Made by a program: the position numbers and the translations under genes
Shown here: positions 24,625-33,800 of the stretch, one piece after another
Numbering within the stretch: the stretch's first letter is position 1
Layout of the letters: every line of letters starts with the position of its first letter
The notes under the pieces: model-generated
Seen by the model: only the letters and a program-made list of their open reading frames with translations
What the model was told of the DNA's origin: nothing
Databases searched by the model: none
Origin: Cryomorphaceae bacterium
GTDB lineage: Bacteria; Bacteroidota; Bacteroidia; Flavobacteriales; BACL11
NCBI GenBank assembly: GCA_014384505.1
Contig: JACNFT010000081.1
Span: 1 to 36,297 of the forward strand
DNA: 36,297 nucleotides
Direction of reading: 5' to 3'

Positions 24625-26562
24625 TTACCCTACTTGAGTGATAAGACTTTTTTCTAGTATTTTCTGTACTGAACTTACTATTGCTTTTGTATCATAATGA
24701 CAATCATTATACAATTCTTCTTGTGTACCATGATGAATGAAAATGTCAGGAATACCAAGCATTTTAACTTTAGCTTGATAATCATTATTTGCCATAAATT
24801 CTAAGATAGAACTTCCAAATCCACCTAGCAAACAACCGTCTTCAATCGTGATAATTTTATCAAATTTCTGGAAAATAGTATGCAATAGCTTTTCATCTAA
24901 AGGTTTTGCAAATCGCAAATCATAATGTGCAATATTTAAACCTTCTTTTTTAAATTGTTCTTGGGCGTTAACTACAAAATTTCCAGGATGACCAAAAGAT
25001 AAAATGGCAATTTCTTCACCTTCTTTTACAACTCTACCGGTTCCTATTTTAATTTCCTCAAAAGGTGTTTCCCAATCCAACATAACTCCATTTCCTCTTG
25101 GGTACCGTATTGAAAAAGGGCCTTGATTAGGCAATTGAGCGGTAAACATTAAATTTCTTAATTCCTTTTCATTCATAGGAGCAGAAACAATCATATTGGG
25201 AATGCATCTGAAAAAAGCTATATCATAAGCTCCATGATGAGTTGCCCCATCAGCACCAACCAATCCACCCCTGTCTAAACAAAAAACAACATTTAAATTT
25301 TGTAAGGCAACATCATGAATAACTTGGTCGTAAGCTCTTTGCATAAATGAGGAATAAATATTGCAAAAAGGTACTTTTCCTTGTGTTGCCATTCCTGCTG
25401 AGAAAGTAACTGCATGCTGTTCAGCTATCCCAACATCAAAAGTTCTTTCTGGCATCTCTGCCATCATTTTGCTTAAAGACGAACCTGAGAGCATGGCTGG
25501 ACTAACCCCTACAATTTGTTCATTTATTTTAGCAAGTTCTATTATTGTATCTCCAAATACATCTTGGTATTTTGGAGGTGTTTTTTTCTTTTCCCCAACT
25601 ATGAACTCCCCTGTTTCTTTATTAAAAATACCTGGAGCATGCCATTTTGTTGAGTTTCCTTTTTCAGCAGGGACGTATCCCTTACCCTTTACTGTTAGGC
25701 AGTGTAATATTTTAGGACCAGGAATATCTTTTAAGTCTTTTAAAACGCTAACTAAGTGTTCAGGGTCATGCCCGTCAATAGGACCGAAATACCTGAAATT
25801 TAGAGATTCAAAGTAATTGCTTTCACCTAGCAAAGTTGCTTTAACTACTTTTTCAACTTTTCTTGCTACTGCTTGTGCATTTGGTCCAAATTTACTGATT
25901 TTACCTAATATTTTCCAAATTTTATTTTTGGCTTTGTTATACGTTCGTGAAGTAGAAATGTCAGTTAAATATTCTTTTAAGGCTCCAACTGCAGGGTCAA
26001 TAGACATACAGTTATCATTCAAAATAACTAATAAGTTTGAGTTTTCTGCACCGGCATGGTTTAAAGCCTCAAAAGCTATCCCAGCAGTCATAGACCCATC
26101 ACCAATTACTGCAATATGTTGCTTATTTTTTTCGCCATTAACTTTAGAAGCCATAGCCATACCAAGTGCAGCAGAAATTGAGGTGGATGAATGTCCTACT
26201 CCAAAAGTATCATAAACACTTTCGCTTCTTTTTGGGAAACCACTTAATCCTTTATAAATTCTATTTGTTGGAAATTGTTCTTTTCGACCAGTAAGAATTT
26301 TATGACCATAAGCTTGATGTCCAACATCCCAAACCAACTGGTCAGAAGGAGTATTAAAAACATAATGCAAAGCAACAGTTAATTCAACAACTCCCAAACT
26401 AGCACCAAAATGTCCCCCTTTTTCTGATACAATATCAATAATATATTGCCTTAGTTCACTGCAAATTTGTTCCAGCTGATTTTTACTTAACTTTCGTAAA
26501 TCATCTGGATTATTAATGTTACTTAATAGTGGCCCTTGTGGATATTTTGTAGTTTTGGACAT
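24625..26562 (-). CDS. dxs: 1-deoxy-D-xylulose-5-phosphate synthase
   Basis: A 645-residue thiamine-diphosphate enzyme that joins pyruvate and glyceraldehyde 3-phosphate in the first step of the MEP isoprenoid pathway. It shows His51 in KGGHFGASLG, DVGHQAYGHK (about 79-88), the cofactor motif GDGSMTAG (154-161) with the NDN end at about 182-184, and the catalytic Glu region VGIAEQHAVTFSAG. Length is normal (E. coli 620). It is the first gene of the minus-strand group dxs, asnS, rpoN, PAP2-like. A TATCTTTG element lies 11 bases upstream of its ATG. Isoprenoids made here feed undecaprenyl phosphate for wall and glycan export as well as quinones. Confidence 0.97.
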   Translation of the reverse strand: MSKTTKYPQGPLLSNINNPDDLRKLSKNQLEQICSELRQYIIDIVSEKGGHFGASLGVVELTVALHYVFNTPSDQLVWDVGHQAYGHKILTGRKEQFPTNRIYKGLSGFPKRSESVYDTFGVGHSSTSISAALGMAMASKVNGEKNKQHIAVIGDGSMTAGIAFEALNHAGAENSNLLVILNDNCMSIDPAVGALKEYLTDISTSRTYNKAKNKIWKILGKISKFGPNAQAVARKVEKVVKATLLGESNYFESLNFRYFGPIDGHDPEHLVSVLKDLKDIPGPKILHCLTVKGKGYVPAEKGNSTKWHAPGIFNKETGEFIVGEKKKTPPKYQDVFGDTIIELAKINEQIVGVSPAMLSGSSLSKMMAEMPERTFDVGIAEQHAVTFSAGMATQGKVPFCNIYSSFMQRAYDQVIHDVALQNLNVVFCLDRGGLVGADGATHHGAYDIAFFRCIPNMIVSAPMNEKELRNLMFTAQLPNQGPFSIRYPRGNGVMLDWETPFEEIKIGTGRVVKEGEEIAILSFGHPGNFVVNAQEQFKKEGLNIAHYDLRFAKPLDEKLLHTIFQKFDKIITIEDGCLLGGFGSSILEFMANNDYQAKVKMLGIPDIFIHHGTQEELYNDCHYDTKAIVSSVQKILEKSLITQVG

Positions 26563-26573
26563 TTGTATACTCG

Positions 26574-26581
26574 CAAAGATA
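26574..26581 (-). promoter_or_regulatory. -7 promoter element (TATCTTTG) upstream of dxs
   Basis: On the minus strand this reads TATCTTTG, an exact TAnnTTTG match, ending 11 bases before the dxs ATG at 26562. A start a few bases after it would leave a leader of only about six bases. I see no clear -33 element. Confidence 0.6.
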
Positions 26582-26661
26582 CGGTATTTTAGATTTTTTA
26601 TGTAAAATAATGAATAAACAACTTGTATTTAATTAATTATTAAATTTTTGTTACTTTTCGC

Positions 26662-26702
26662 TAACATAATGTAGTTAATAATTGAAGCTGCTGTAACATA
26701 AT
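26662..26702. repeat. Direct repeat TAACATAAT between dxs and mltD
   Basis: The nine bases TAACATAAT occur at 26662-26670 and again at 26694-26702, 32 bases apart (about three helical turns). Each is followed by a similar AGTT-containing stretch (gtAGTT and AGTT). They lie in the 170-base divergent region that also holds the start sites of both genes. They may be a binding site, or chance in AT-rich DNA. The rest of this region is AT-rich and shows no gene. Confidence 0.4.
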
Positions 26703-26720
26703 AGTTGCTGTATTTATTCT

Positions 26721-26728
26721 CAATTTTG
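26721..26728 (+). promoter_or_regulatory. Near-consensus -7 element (CAATTTTG) before mltD
   Basis: CAATTTTG differs from TAnnTTTG by its first base and ends four bases before the ATG at 26733, the same spacing seen at two other genes in the window. A TTG at 26705-26707 is too close to be a standard -33 element. Tentative. Confidence 0.35.
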
Positions 26729-26732
26729 TAAT

Positions 26733-28073
26733 ATGAATAGAATTATAATTATTTTTCTAGTAATGCCCCTTTTTACAATTGCAAATCAGGATAGTTTATT
26801 AACTTTTGATAAAGTTGGTGTCGATAGTATTGCTGAATTATCTGAGCACGTTGAGTTAAAACTAGCAAAGAGCAATCTCTTAAAACAAGAAAATATAATT
26901 GCTTGGAGATTACAGCAGTTAGATAAAAATACGCCAATGGATTTGGTATATAATGATCAAGTCCAAGTTTTTATTGATAGTTATCTAGGAAGAAACAAAG
27001 CTTTAATTTCCAGAATGAAAGGTTTAGCCCCATATTATTTCCCAATGTTTGAACGTGAGTTAGATCAATATAATTTACCACTTGAGTTTAAATATTTAGC
27101 TATTGTTGAGTCGGCTCTTAATCCTAAAGCTCGTTCGCGCTCTGGAGCTTCTGGTTTATGGCAATTTATGTACTTAACAGGTAAGCAATATGGGTTAGAG
27201 GTTACTTCTTATATGGATGAAAGGCAAGACCCTCTTAAAGCAACTAAATCTGCTTGTGAATATTTTGTAAGCTTATATGATACTTTCGGAGATTGGAATT
27301 TGGTTTTAGCAGCATATAATGGCGGTCCAGGTTATTTGCAACAAAAAATTGCAAGTGTTGGTTCTTCTGATTTTTGGGAATTATATCCTCATCTAAGAAA
27401 AGAGACAAGAAATTATGTTCCTACTTTTATTGCGGTAAATTATGCAATGCATTATGCAAACGAACACAATATTGCTATTGAAAACCCTAAAATTATTTTT
27501 AGCGATATTGACACACTTATTCTTAAAAAGGAAGTTGAATTAAAGGTTTTGACTGAATTATTATGTGTTAATGAACAAACCATAAATTATTTAAATCCAG
27601 CTTATAAAAAATCAATTTTCCCTAAAGGTGCAGTATTAACTTTTCCAAGTAATGCTGTGCATGATTTTAAGCTTAATGAAACGACTAATTATGCTTTTAT
27701 TGATGCTGTTAGGAATAAGCATATATTAATTGATGAAGAGCGTATTGTCTATAGAGTTGAAAAAGGCGATTATTTAGGAAGAATTGCAAAAGCACATAAT
27801 GTCCATGTTTTTGAGATTAAAGAATGGAATAAGTTAAAATCAACTAATTTAAATATAGGTGATAAATTAGTCATTTATGTCCAAAAAGGAAAGCTTTTAA
27901 CGGCTGAAAAAAAGTTTTTAGGTAATAGTGAATATATCATCCAAAAAGGGGATACACTTTGGGATATTGCTCAAAAACATAATGGGTTAAGTGTTTGGAA
28001 AATAAAAGCATTAAACAATATGGAAAGTGATAATTTAAAGCCAGGAACGACAATTCTATTACCAACTTCCTAA
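26733..28073 (+). CDS. mltD: Membrane-bound lytic transglycosylase D-like, SLT domain with two LysM
   Basis: A 446-residue exported enzyme predicted to cleave the MurNAc-GlcNAc bond of peptidoglycan and leave 1,6-anhydroMurNAc ends. After a signal peptide (about residues 1-18) and a helical lead-in, the SLT domain spans about 110-230, with catalytic Glu126 in YLAIVESALN and then the typical SGASGLWQFMYLTGKQYGL and AAYNGGPG. Two LysM modules (340-384 and 401-445) bind glycan strands. The signal peptide lacks an obvious lipobox, so it may be periplasmic rather than lipid-anchored. It overlaps the DUF4837 gene by one base (TAATG), a pairing common in Bacteroidota. Confidence 0.93.
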   Translation: MNRIIIIFLVMPLFTIANQDSLLTFDKVGVDSIAELSEHVELKLAKSNLLKQENIIAWRLQQLDKNTPMDLVYNDQVQVFIDSYLGRNKALISRMKGLAPYYFPMFERELDQYNLPLEFKYLAIVESALNPKARSRSGASGLWQFMYLTGKQYGLEVTSYMDERQDPLKATKSACEYFVSLYDTFGDWNLVLAAYNGGPGYLQQKIASVGSSDFWELYPHLRKETRNYVPTFIAVNYAMHYANEHNIAIENPKIIFSDIDTLILKKEVELKVLTELLCVNEQTINYLNPAYKKSIFPKGAVLTFPSNAVHDFKLNETTNYAFIDAVRNKHILIDEERIVYRVEKGDYLGRIAKAHNVHVFEIKEWNKLKSTNLNIGDKLVIYVQKGKLLTAEKKFLGNSEYIIQKGDTLWDIAQKHNGLSVWKIKALNNMESDNLKPGTTILLPTS

Positions 28074-28966
28074 TGAGATATTTAATTGTCTTTCTATTTG
28101 TTTTGAGTGCTTGTTATGATGGAATAAAGACCCTGCCTAGTTCAACAGGGATTTTGTCGGAAGTTATTTTTGTAGTTGAGGATGCACTTTGGGAAAACCA
28201 GGTTAAAGATGTAGCTTTTAGAACTTTTGGAGTTCCAATTCAAGGATTAACGCAAGATGAATCTTCTTTTAGAGTAATACAAGTAAATCATAGTGAGTTT
28301 AAGTCTATTTTAAAGACGCATAAGAATATTGTAATCATTGCTAAGAATGTGCATACTAGCAATCAACAGGATAAGTGGGCTAATGACCAACTAGTCGTAC
28401 AGCTAGAATTTAAGCATGAGGATAATGAATTAACAAAAGACTTAAATAAAGTAAAGGCAATTTTTGAGTTTAGGGAAATTAGGATTTTAAGAAATAGTAT
28501 TTCAAAATCATCTCAAAAAATACAAGAGAAACATATTAAAGAAAAATTTAATATTGAAACTCTAATACCTTCAGAATATACAATTATTAAAGATACTGTA
28601 GCTTTATTTTGGGCAACTTATAATCCTGAAAAACAAGAGGAAATAAAACACCTCTTTGTTTTTTCATTTGAACCAAAAGAGATTAATCTTCAACAAGAAG
28701 TATTGCAAAAAACAGATAGTATTTTTGCCAAGTATCTACTTGGGGCTAAGCACGGGCAACATGTGAAAATAGAAGATATGTTTTCTCCTGTCTACTCTGA
28801 AAATACGTATAGAGGATTATGGAAATTAAATGGAGGTTTTATGGGAGGTCCTTTCCTTATTAAAACTTATTTTATTGATAAAAAAGTAGTTGTAACAGTT
28901 GGCCTTATTTTTGCTCCAAATGACAGAAAAAGAAATTATATAAGAACCTTAGAGGCTATTTTATAA
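28073..28966 (+). CDS. DUF4837-family lipoprotein
   Basis: A 297-residue predicted lipoprotein: MRYLIVFLFVLSAC is a short signal ending in a lipobox with Cys14. The mature protein begins with the DUF4837 pattern (SSTGILSEVIFVVEDALWENQVKD) and later has NGGFMGGPFLIKTYF and, at the C-terminus, GLIFAPNDRKRNYIRTLEAIL, all typical of the family. Its function is not established. Its tight coupling to the lytic transglycosylase suggests a role in wall turnover or in positioning that enzyme; this is inference. Its last 11 bases overlap the end of the opposite-strand Asp-box protein gene. Confidence 0.87.
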   Translation: MRYLIVFLFVLSACYDGIKTLPSSTGILSEVIFVVEDALWENQVKDVAFRTFGVPIQGLTQDESSFRVIQVNHSEFKSILKTHKNIVIIAKNVHTSNQQDKWANDQLVVQLEFKHEDNELTKDLNKVKAIFEFREIRILRNSISKSSQKIQEKHIKEKFNIETLIPSEYTIIKDTVALFWATYNPEKQEEIKHLFVFSFEPKEINLQQEVLQKTDSIFAKYLLGAKHGQHVKIEDMFSPVYSENTYRGLWKLNGGFMGGPFLIKTYFIDKKVVVTVGLIFAPNDRKRNYIRTLEAIL

Positions 28967-31475
28967 TTAGTTTTTCTCTTCTTGAAAACCCATTTTTATT
29001 ACTTATTTCTATAATATAGCATCCTTTTGCGAAATTAGAAGTATTGATTGTTTTGGCAGTTGTTTCAATAATTTTTCTACCTGTTACTGTAAATATAGTT
29101 ATATTAATATTTTGTTGACTTGTGGTTATCGTTATTTTATCTTGAGCAGGGTTAGGATAAATTTTAAAATTGATCTTCTCGTTAGCGTAAACATTTGTTG
29201 ACAATGTGTTTAAAGGGCTTTCCCACACTCCTCTTCCGAAAGTAGCCGCACTAATGCTTCCTCCATCATAATGGATTTCAAGTTCTTTAACAATAACATT
29301 CGGCAAGCCGTCATTAAAAGGTATCCAATCTGACATAGTGTTGTTTTTATAATAAACACCAATATCTGTTCCTATATACAAATCATCATTAGCCCCACCT
29401 TGGTAAACAATGCAGTTTACAGGAAGACCAGGCAAGTTACTTCCTGAAATATTTACCCAACTATTTCCTGCATCATTAGTTTCGTAAACCTTATGAACGT
29501 TATTATATTCAGAGAAAGTAACCCACGCTCTATCAGGATTTGTATTTGAGACAGTAATGTCAGTCATATTATAATTTGCCAACCCTGGTTTTATATAGGT
29601 CCATGATTGACCAGCATCTTTTGTAACTTTAATTTTGCTGTATGATGCTACATAGATATAGTTTTCATCTGAAGGAGCTAAAGCAATTGACCTAATAGCT
29701 TGCCCGCCACTTACATTATATGAGATAGAATCCCAAATAGCACCTCCGCTTGTGGACCTGTAAACCTCATCATAACCAATAACAAGTATATCGCTATTAC
29801 TGCTATGCATTTCATATGGAGTATTCCAACCTCCCTCATAGCTTACTGGTTTTATATTATCCCAGCTATTTCCCCCGTTATATGATTTTCTTAAACCTCC
29901 ATATTGGTATTCCGCATAAATAATATCATCATCATTATGATCAATTTTACATTCCATTCCATCTCCTCCCATTATTGCATCCCAAGTACTATTTGTAAGC
30001 ATTTCTGTTCCATTGTCTTGTGCTCCTGCAACTAGTCTATTAGGGTTTGATTGTGATAATCCTAAGTTATAAAATTGAGAAATTTCTAGACCATCAGAAA
30101 TATCTACCCATTTATTTAAGTTTTCCATGTATTTATAAAAACCACCATCATTTCCTGCATAAGCTACATGAGTATGAGGGTTAAACTCAAAAGCATGTTG
30201 ATCTACGTGCATGTATGAATAATTAGATCCATTACCACTATTTGCATCTATATCCCAATTAACACCTCCATTGTCAGACCTCCAAATATTAATACCACCA
30301 ACATATACTAAGTTTTCGTTATTTGTTGCAACCCCTAAGCTTAAATCATACCATGATTGTCCTCCTGAGTCAGAACCATCAGTTTCCCTTCCTAAAATAT
30401 TAGGAGTACTTGATTGCGGTATCCAACTGTCTCCTGAATCAGAAGATTTATAGAGCCCATGAAAACTATAATCAGAAGCAGAAAAAAGGGCGTAAACTAC
30501 TTCAGGATTGTCAGGAGTGACAGCAATTAAAGGGCGATACCTACTGCCACTTATTCCATTATCAATTATAACCCAGTTTACCCCACCATCAGTTGTTCGG
30601 TATATATTACTCCCACCGCTTGATTGTTTTGCTGCATATATTACATTAGAGTTATTTGGTTTAAATTCAATATCACGCCACCTTCCAATAGCTCCAACAG
30701 TTAGCCAATTTGCTCCAGCATCACCACTAATTAGTATATTTGAATTAGTGACAGCATAAAGGCTGTCAGTATGATTGGGGTTGATGATAACTTTATTCAC
30801 TGTTTTTTCTTGATTAACAGTATAGCTTAAACCAGTAGTATTCCAAGTTATTCCGCCATCAGTTGATTTTAAAATTCCAATACTATATGTATCTGTTGCA
30901 TACGCATCACCTGTAACAATATACATAATTTGATTGTTATCAGGGTCAATAGCAATGTGAGACACTCCAATAACAGGCAATCCATCAGTGTTAGTTGTCC
31001 AATTACTACCCCCGTCAACTGATTTCCATAATCCTCCAGCTGGTGATCCTATCCAAATTATATCTGGATCAACTGGATCAAAAGCAATACAATTTACTCT
31101 GCCATTACCTCTCTTTTTTCCATTAGACAGTATGATAGGTGTATTAATTGGCCCTTTTGAAATCCAATTAGATTGGGTGCTTGTTTTTGAATAAGCGTTA
31201 CTCTCTTGTATTTTTTCCCATTCCTTAAACAAAGCATCTGCTTTAAACTCTCCCGATTCAGAACTTCTTTCTAAAATGAAATCCATCTCTCTAGCATAAG
31301 GTTTAAATCCGTTTCCTTTAGTATAGGGATGTGTAGCTCGATATTCTTCAAAAGCAATGCTTTTTTCTTGAATTGTTGGATTTGGATTTGTTTTTAATAA
31401 TTCATCTTCCCATATTTGAGAAAAACTAATAATATTAAAAAAGCAAAAAAGAATAGTTAAGTGTAATCTGTTCAT
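28956..31475 (-). CDS. Secreted Asp-box (BNR/VPS10-like) beta-propeller protein with T9SS type A sorting domain
   Basis: An 839-residue protein with a signal peptide (about 1-20, ending NIISFSQ). At least ten Asp-box motifs of the form S/T-x-D-x-G-x-x-W are visible, for example SVDGGSNW, STDGGITW, TTDGGVNW, TKDAGQSW and TNDAGNSW. They predict one or two seven-bladed propellers as in sialidases, sortilin and GH74 enzymes. The last 75 residues form a type A sorting domain (IYPNPAQDKITI ... GCYIIEISNKNGFSRREKLIIK). Asp boxes are structural, so enzyme activity cannot be assumed. It is last in the porZ-recO-TonB receptor operon, nine bases after the receptor, and would be exported by the same T9SS that PorZ serves. 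Confidence 0.9.
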   Translation of the reverse strand: MNRLHLTILFCFFNIISFSQIWEDELLKTNPNPTIQEKSIAFEEYRATHPYTKGNGFKPYAREMDFILERSSESGEFKADALFKEWEKIQESNAYSKTSTQSNWISKGPINTPIILSNGKKRGNGRVNCIAFDPVDPDIIWIGSPAGGLWKSVDGGSNWTTNTDGLPVIGVSHIAIDPDNNQIMYIVTGDAYATDTYSIGILKSTDGGITWNTTGLSYTVNQEKTVNKVIINPNHTDSLYAVTNSNILISGDAGANWLTVGAIGRWRDIEFKPNNSNVIYAAKQSSGGSNIYRTTDGGVNWVIIDNGISGSRYRPLIAVTPDNPEVVYALFSASDYSFHGLYKSSDSGDSWIPQSSTPNILGRETDGSDSGGQSWYDLSLGVATNNENLVYVGGINIWRSDNGGVNWDIDANSGNGSNYSYMHVDQHAFEFNPHTHVAYAGNDGGFYKYMENLNKWVDISDGLEISQFYNLGLSQSNPNRLVAGAQDNGTEMLTNSTWDAIMGGDGMECKIDHNDDDIIYAEYQYGGLRKSYNGGNSWDNIKPVSYEGGWNTPYEMHSSNSDILVIGYDEVYRSTSGGAIWDSISYNVSGGQAIRSIALAPSDENYIYVASYSKIKVTKDAGQSWTYIKPGLANYNMTDITVSNTNPDRAWVTFSEYNNVHKVYETNDAGNSWVNISGSNLPGLPVNCIVYQGGANDDLYIGTDIGVYYKNNTMSDWIPFNDGLPNVIVKELEIHYDGGSISAATFGRGVWESPLNTLSTNVYANEKINFKIYPNPAQDKITITTSQQNINITIFTVTGRKIIETTAKTINTSNFAKGCYIIEISNKNGFSRREKLIIK

Positions 31476-31484
31476 AATTAATGT

Positions 31485-33800
31485 TTAAAATCTGGCTTGC
31501 AAAGATAGTGAAAAATTTCTCCCACTGGCGCTAATTCCCGAGCCAAAAGTCTTATAATGGGTATCTGTAATATTATAAATACCAGTTATAAAAGTTAGGT
31601 TTTTATCAATATTTATTTTGTGTTTTAAGTTAAGGGTGTACCATGATGGATTGCCAATTTGTGTTGCTTCTTCCAGATTATCTACACCTGACAGGTCATA
31701 ATCTTTAGCTTTTTTAATCCCATTATAATGTATACTAAAGCTGATAAACTGCTTTCTTATGTTATAAGTTAACTCACTAATAATATTTTTTGGTGGGATA
31801 TGAGCTAAAGGTAATTTATCGCTGGTCTCTCCTTTTAAAATATTTATCGAACCATTATGACTGAATCTTTTTGTCAGATTTATGTGATAGGCAAAATTAA
31901 GCCCACTAATATTAGCCTTTCCTATATTTTGATTCATCATTACCTTCATCATCTCTCCATCATAAATGATAGAATCATTTCCATTTAATTTAGCATACCT
32001 TCTTTCAATAGCATCAATAATTTGAGTTTGAAATACTTGTAATTGAAAAGTAATCTGATTGTTAAAATTGCCAACTAATCCTGTTTCAAAGTTAAATGAT
32101 TTTTCAGGTGATAATTGATTATTTGGCAATATAACTGAAATATCATTCTTTGAAAAAATCTTACCAATATCATCTGTATTTGGATTTCTAAATCCATTTG
32201 AAATTGATGCATTGAAAGTAAAACTCTTGCTTGCTTTATAATGCATTTGCACTGAATTGGATAAAGATTTATTTTCTACAAGGATTTCATCAAACGGTAA
32301 TTTTATTGTTGTTGTATCACGGAATTTAGAAGATAATGAATTGACATTATATCTAGTTCCTAAAAGTAAATCTATATTTTTTAGGCCTTGATAATTTAGC
32401 TGTATATATATTGCATTGTTAAGCACATTTGTCCCTCCGTCAGGATACCTACTAGTGTTATAGTAAATATTGTTATTAGATGATAAGTTGGCTTTAGATT
32501 CTAATTGTTGAAATCTAGAGTCAAATCCATAATTTATTTTTAACTTATTGATTTGTTTTAGTACATCAGTTTTTAAATCAAAAATCTGAAGCAATTCAGT
32601 TCTATTATTTAATAAATTGGCTCCTTGTTTTTGCTTGTGTCTGGATTCTTTAACATCCTGAAAGGAAGCTGTAAATACTGCTTCATTTGAAAATACAGTT
32701 TGCTTATAGTTTTTTAGTCGTATGCTTTGAAGTATCCTTTTTTGAGGGCCATAGTACCAATAGAGATATTTATTTTCTCCATCTTTTGGGTCATTTAATT
32801 TATCAAATCGGTTAATATTTGATGATGTAGAAAACTGAGAGTTAAAAAGTAAAAAGTTATTTTTTGTTAATTGAAACAAGGTTTTGTGAAAAAAATCAGC
32901 TTGTTGATATGCAGTTTCTTTTTGTATATTATTTTCTGATATTATAGATTCATTCCCCCAATTTAAAAAGCCATGTTTTCTATTATTACCCATTCTCAAA
33001 TCGCCATAAGATTTTACAGAAAAACCACTAATATTAATGCTTTTTCCTAACTTATAATTTGATGTTAAGGAAGTAAAAATAGCTTTTGAACTGCTTTCGT
33101 ATTGTTGTGCGAAATGGTGACCTCCGTTATTTTTAGGGCGTTTAGTTGTGAAAATAATTGCACCCCCCATAGCTCCATTTCCAAATGCAACTCCTGATGG
33201 GCCAAACAATACTTCAGCACTATTTAAAAAAAAAGGGTTTATTGTTGCCGTATTTTGAAGGTGCCCACTTCTAAAAATAGTATTATTCAAAGCTATCCCA
33301 TCAACAATTATTAATAACCTATTAGCTTCCATTCCTCTTAAGTTTGGACTTCCTCCTCCATTCTGACTTTTTTGAATGCTTAATCCCATTGTTTTCTCTA
33401 GTAAATCACTAGTCTGAGCACTTTGAACATTAGCAATTTTAATTGCATTTATTTTTGTAAAAATTGATGTTTCTTTAAAATGATTTAGCTTTGAATCGTT
33501 TATTTCTACATTGTCTAGAGTATGTGTTTTTAAAACCAAAAAGATACTATTATTTTGAATGTCTTTTTTTGTTATGCTAAGGTTTTGATATGCTAAATGT
33601 TGAATTAACAAAGTATCATTTCTTTTGAATGAGTCTAGTTTGCTAGTTCCTTTTTTATTGCTGACTACTCCTGTATTGTTGGTATTCGAACTTATACTAA
33701 CTCCTTCTATTGGGCGTTGAGTAAGTATATCCTTAATGGTTATTTCTTGAGCGCTTATTTTAAAACTAATTAAAGTTAGGATTATTGCGATATACTTCAT
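31485..33800 (-). CDS. TonB-dependent outer-membrane receptor
   Basis: A 771-residue receptor. After a signal peptide (MKYIAIILTLISFKISAQ) comes a carboxypeptidase-regulatory-like domain (about 19-95: ITIKDILTQRPIEGVSISS), then the plug (about 110-225: SPNLRGMEANRLLIIVDGIALNN, FGPSGVAFGNGAMGGAIIF), then a 22-strand-type barrel ending in Phe (SLQARF). Such receptors take up scarce ligands (siderophores, cobalamin, glycans) using TonB energy; the ligand here cannot be told. It overlaps recO by four bases (ATGA) and has no SusD partner, so it is not a SusC-type polysaccharide receptor. A T9 tract lies in the plug codons (33226-33234). Confidence 0.93.
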   Translation of the reverse strand: MKYIAIILTLISFKISAQEITIKDILTQRPIEGVSISSNTNNTGVVSNKKGTSKLDSFKRNDTLLIQHLAYQNLSITKKDIQNNSIFLVLKTHTLDNVEINDSKLNHFKETSIFTKINAIKIANVQSAQTSDLLEKTMGLSIQKSQNGGGSPNLRGMEANRLLIIVDGIALNNTIFRSGHLQNTATINPFFLNSAEVLFGPSGVAFGNGAMGGAIIFTTKRPKNNGGHHFAQQYESSSKAIFTSLTSNYKLGKSINISGFSVKSYGDLRMGNNRKHGFLNWGNESIISENNIQKETAYQQADFFHKTLFQLTKNNFLLFNSQFSTSSNINRFDKLNDPKDGENKYLYWYYGPQKRILQSIRLKNYKQTVFSNEAVFTASFQDVKESRHKQKQGANLLNNRTELLQIFDLKTDVLKQINKLKINYGFDSRFQQLESKANLSSNNNIYYNTSRYPDGGTNVLNNAIYIQLNYQGLKNIDLLLGTRYNVNSLSSKFRDTTTIKLPFDEILVENKSLSNSVQMHYKASKSFTFNASISNGFRNPNTDDIGKIFSKNDISVILPNNQLSPEKSFNFETGLVGNFNNQITFQLQVFQTQIIDAIERRYAKLNGNDSIIYDGEMMKVMMNQNIGKANISGLNFAYHINLTKRFSHNGSINILKGETSDKLPLAHIPPKNIISELTYNIRKQFISFSIHYNGIKKAKDYDLSGVDNLEEATQIGNPSWYTLNLKHKINIDKNLTFITGIYNITDTHYKTFGSGISASGRNFSLSLQARF
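33226..33234 (-). repeat. T9 homopolymer in the TonB receptor coding sequence
   Basis: On the coding (minus) strand nine T occur in a row, encoding Phe-Phe and the start of a Leu codon near residues 189-192 in the plug domain. A slip of one base would stop the receptor early. Seen directly in the sequence. Confidence 0.9.

Noticed and set aside
25361..26215. Two consecutive + strand open frames of about 150 and 130 codons opposite dxs.
   Set aside because: They lie wholly inside the antisense of a clearly conserved dxs gene, have no family motifs, and reflect its codon pattern.
26627..26645. Inverted repeat ATTTAAT / ATTAAAT with a five-base loop.
   Set aside because: The stem is purely AT and too weak for a terminator, and such palindromes are expected in AT-rich spacer DNA.
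31500..31507. TATCTTTG on the minus strand, 24 bases before the Asp-box gene ATG.
   Set aside because: It lies in the last codons of the receptor gene and encodes part of the conserved barrel end (SLSLQARF), so coding constraint explains it. A dual role is possible but unsupported.
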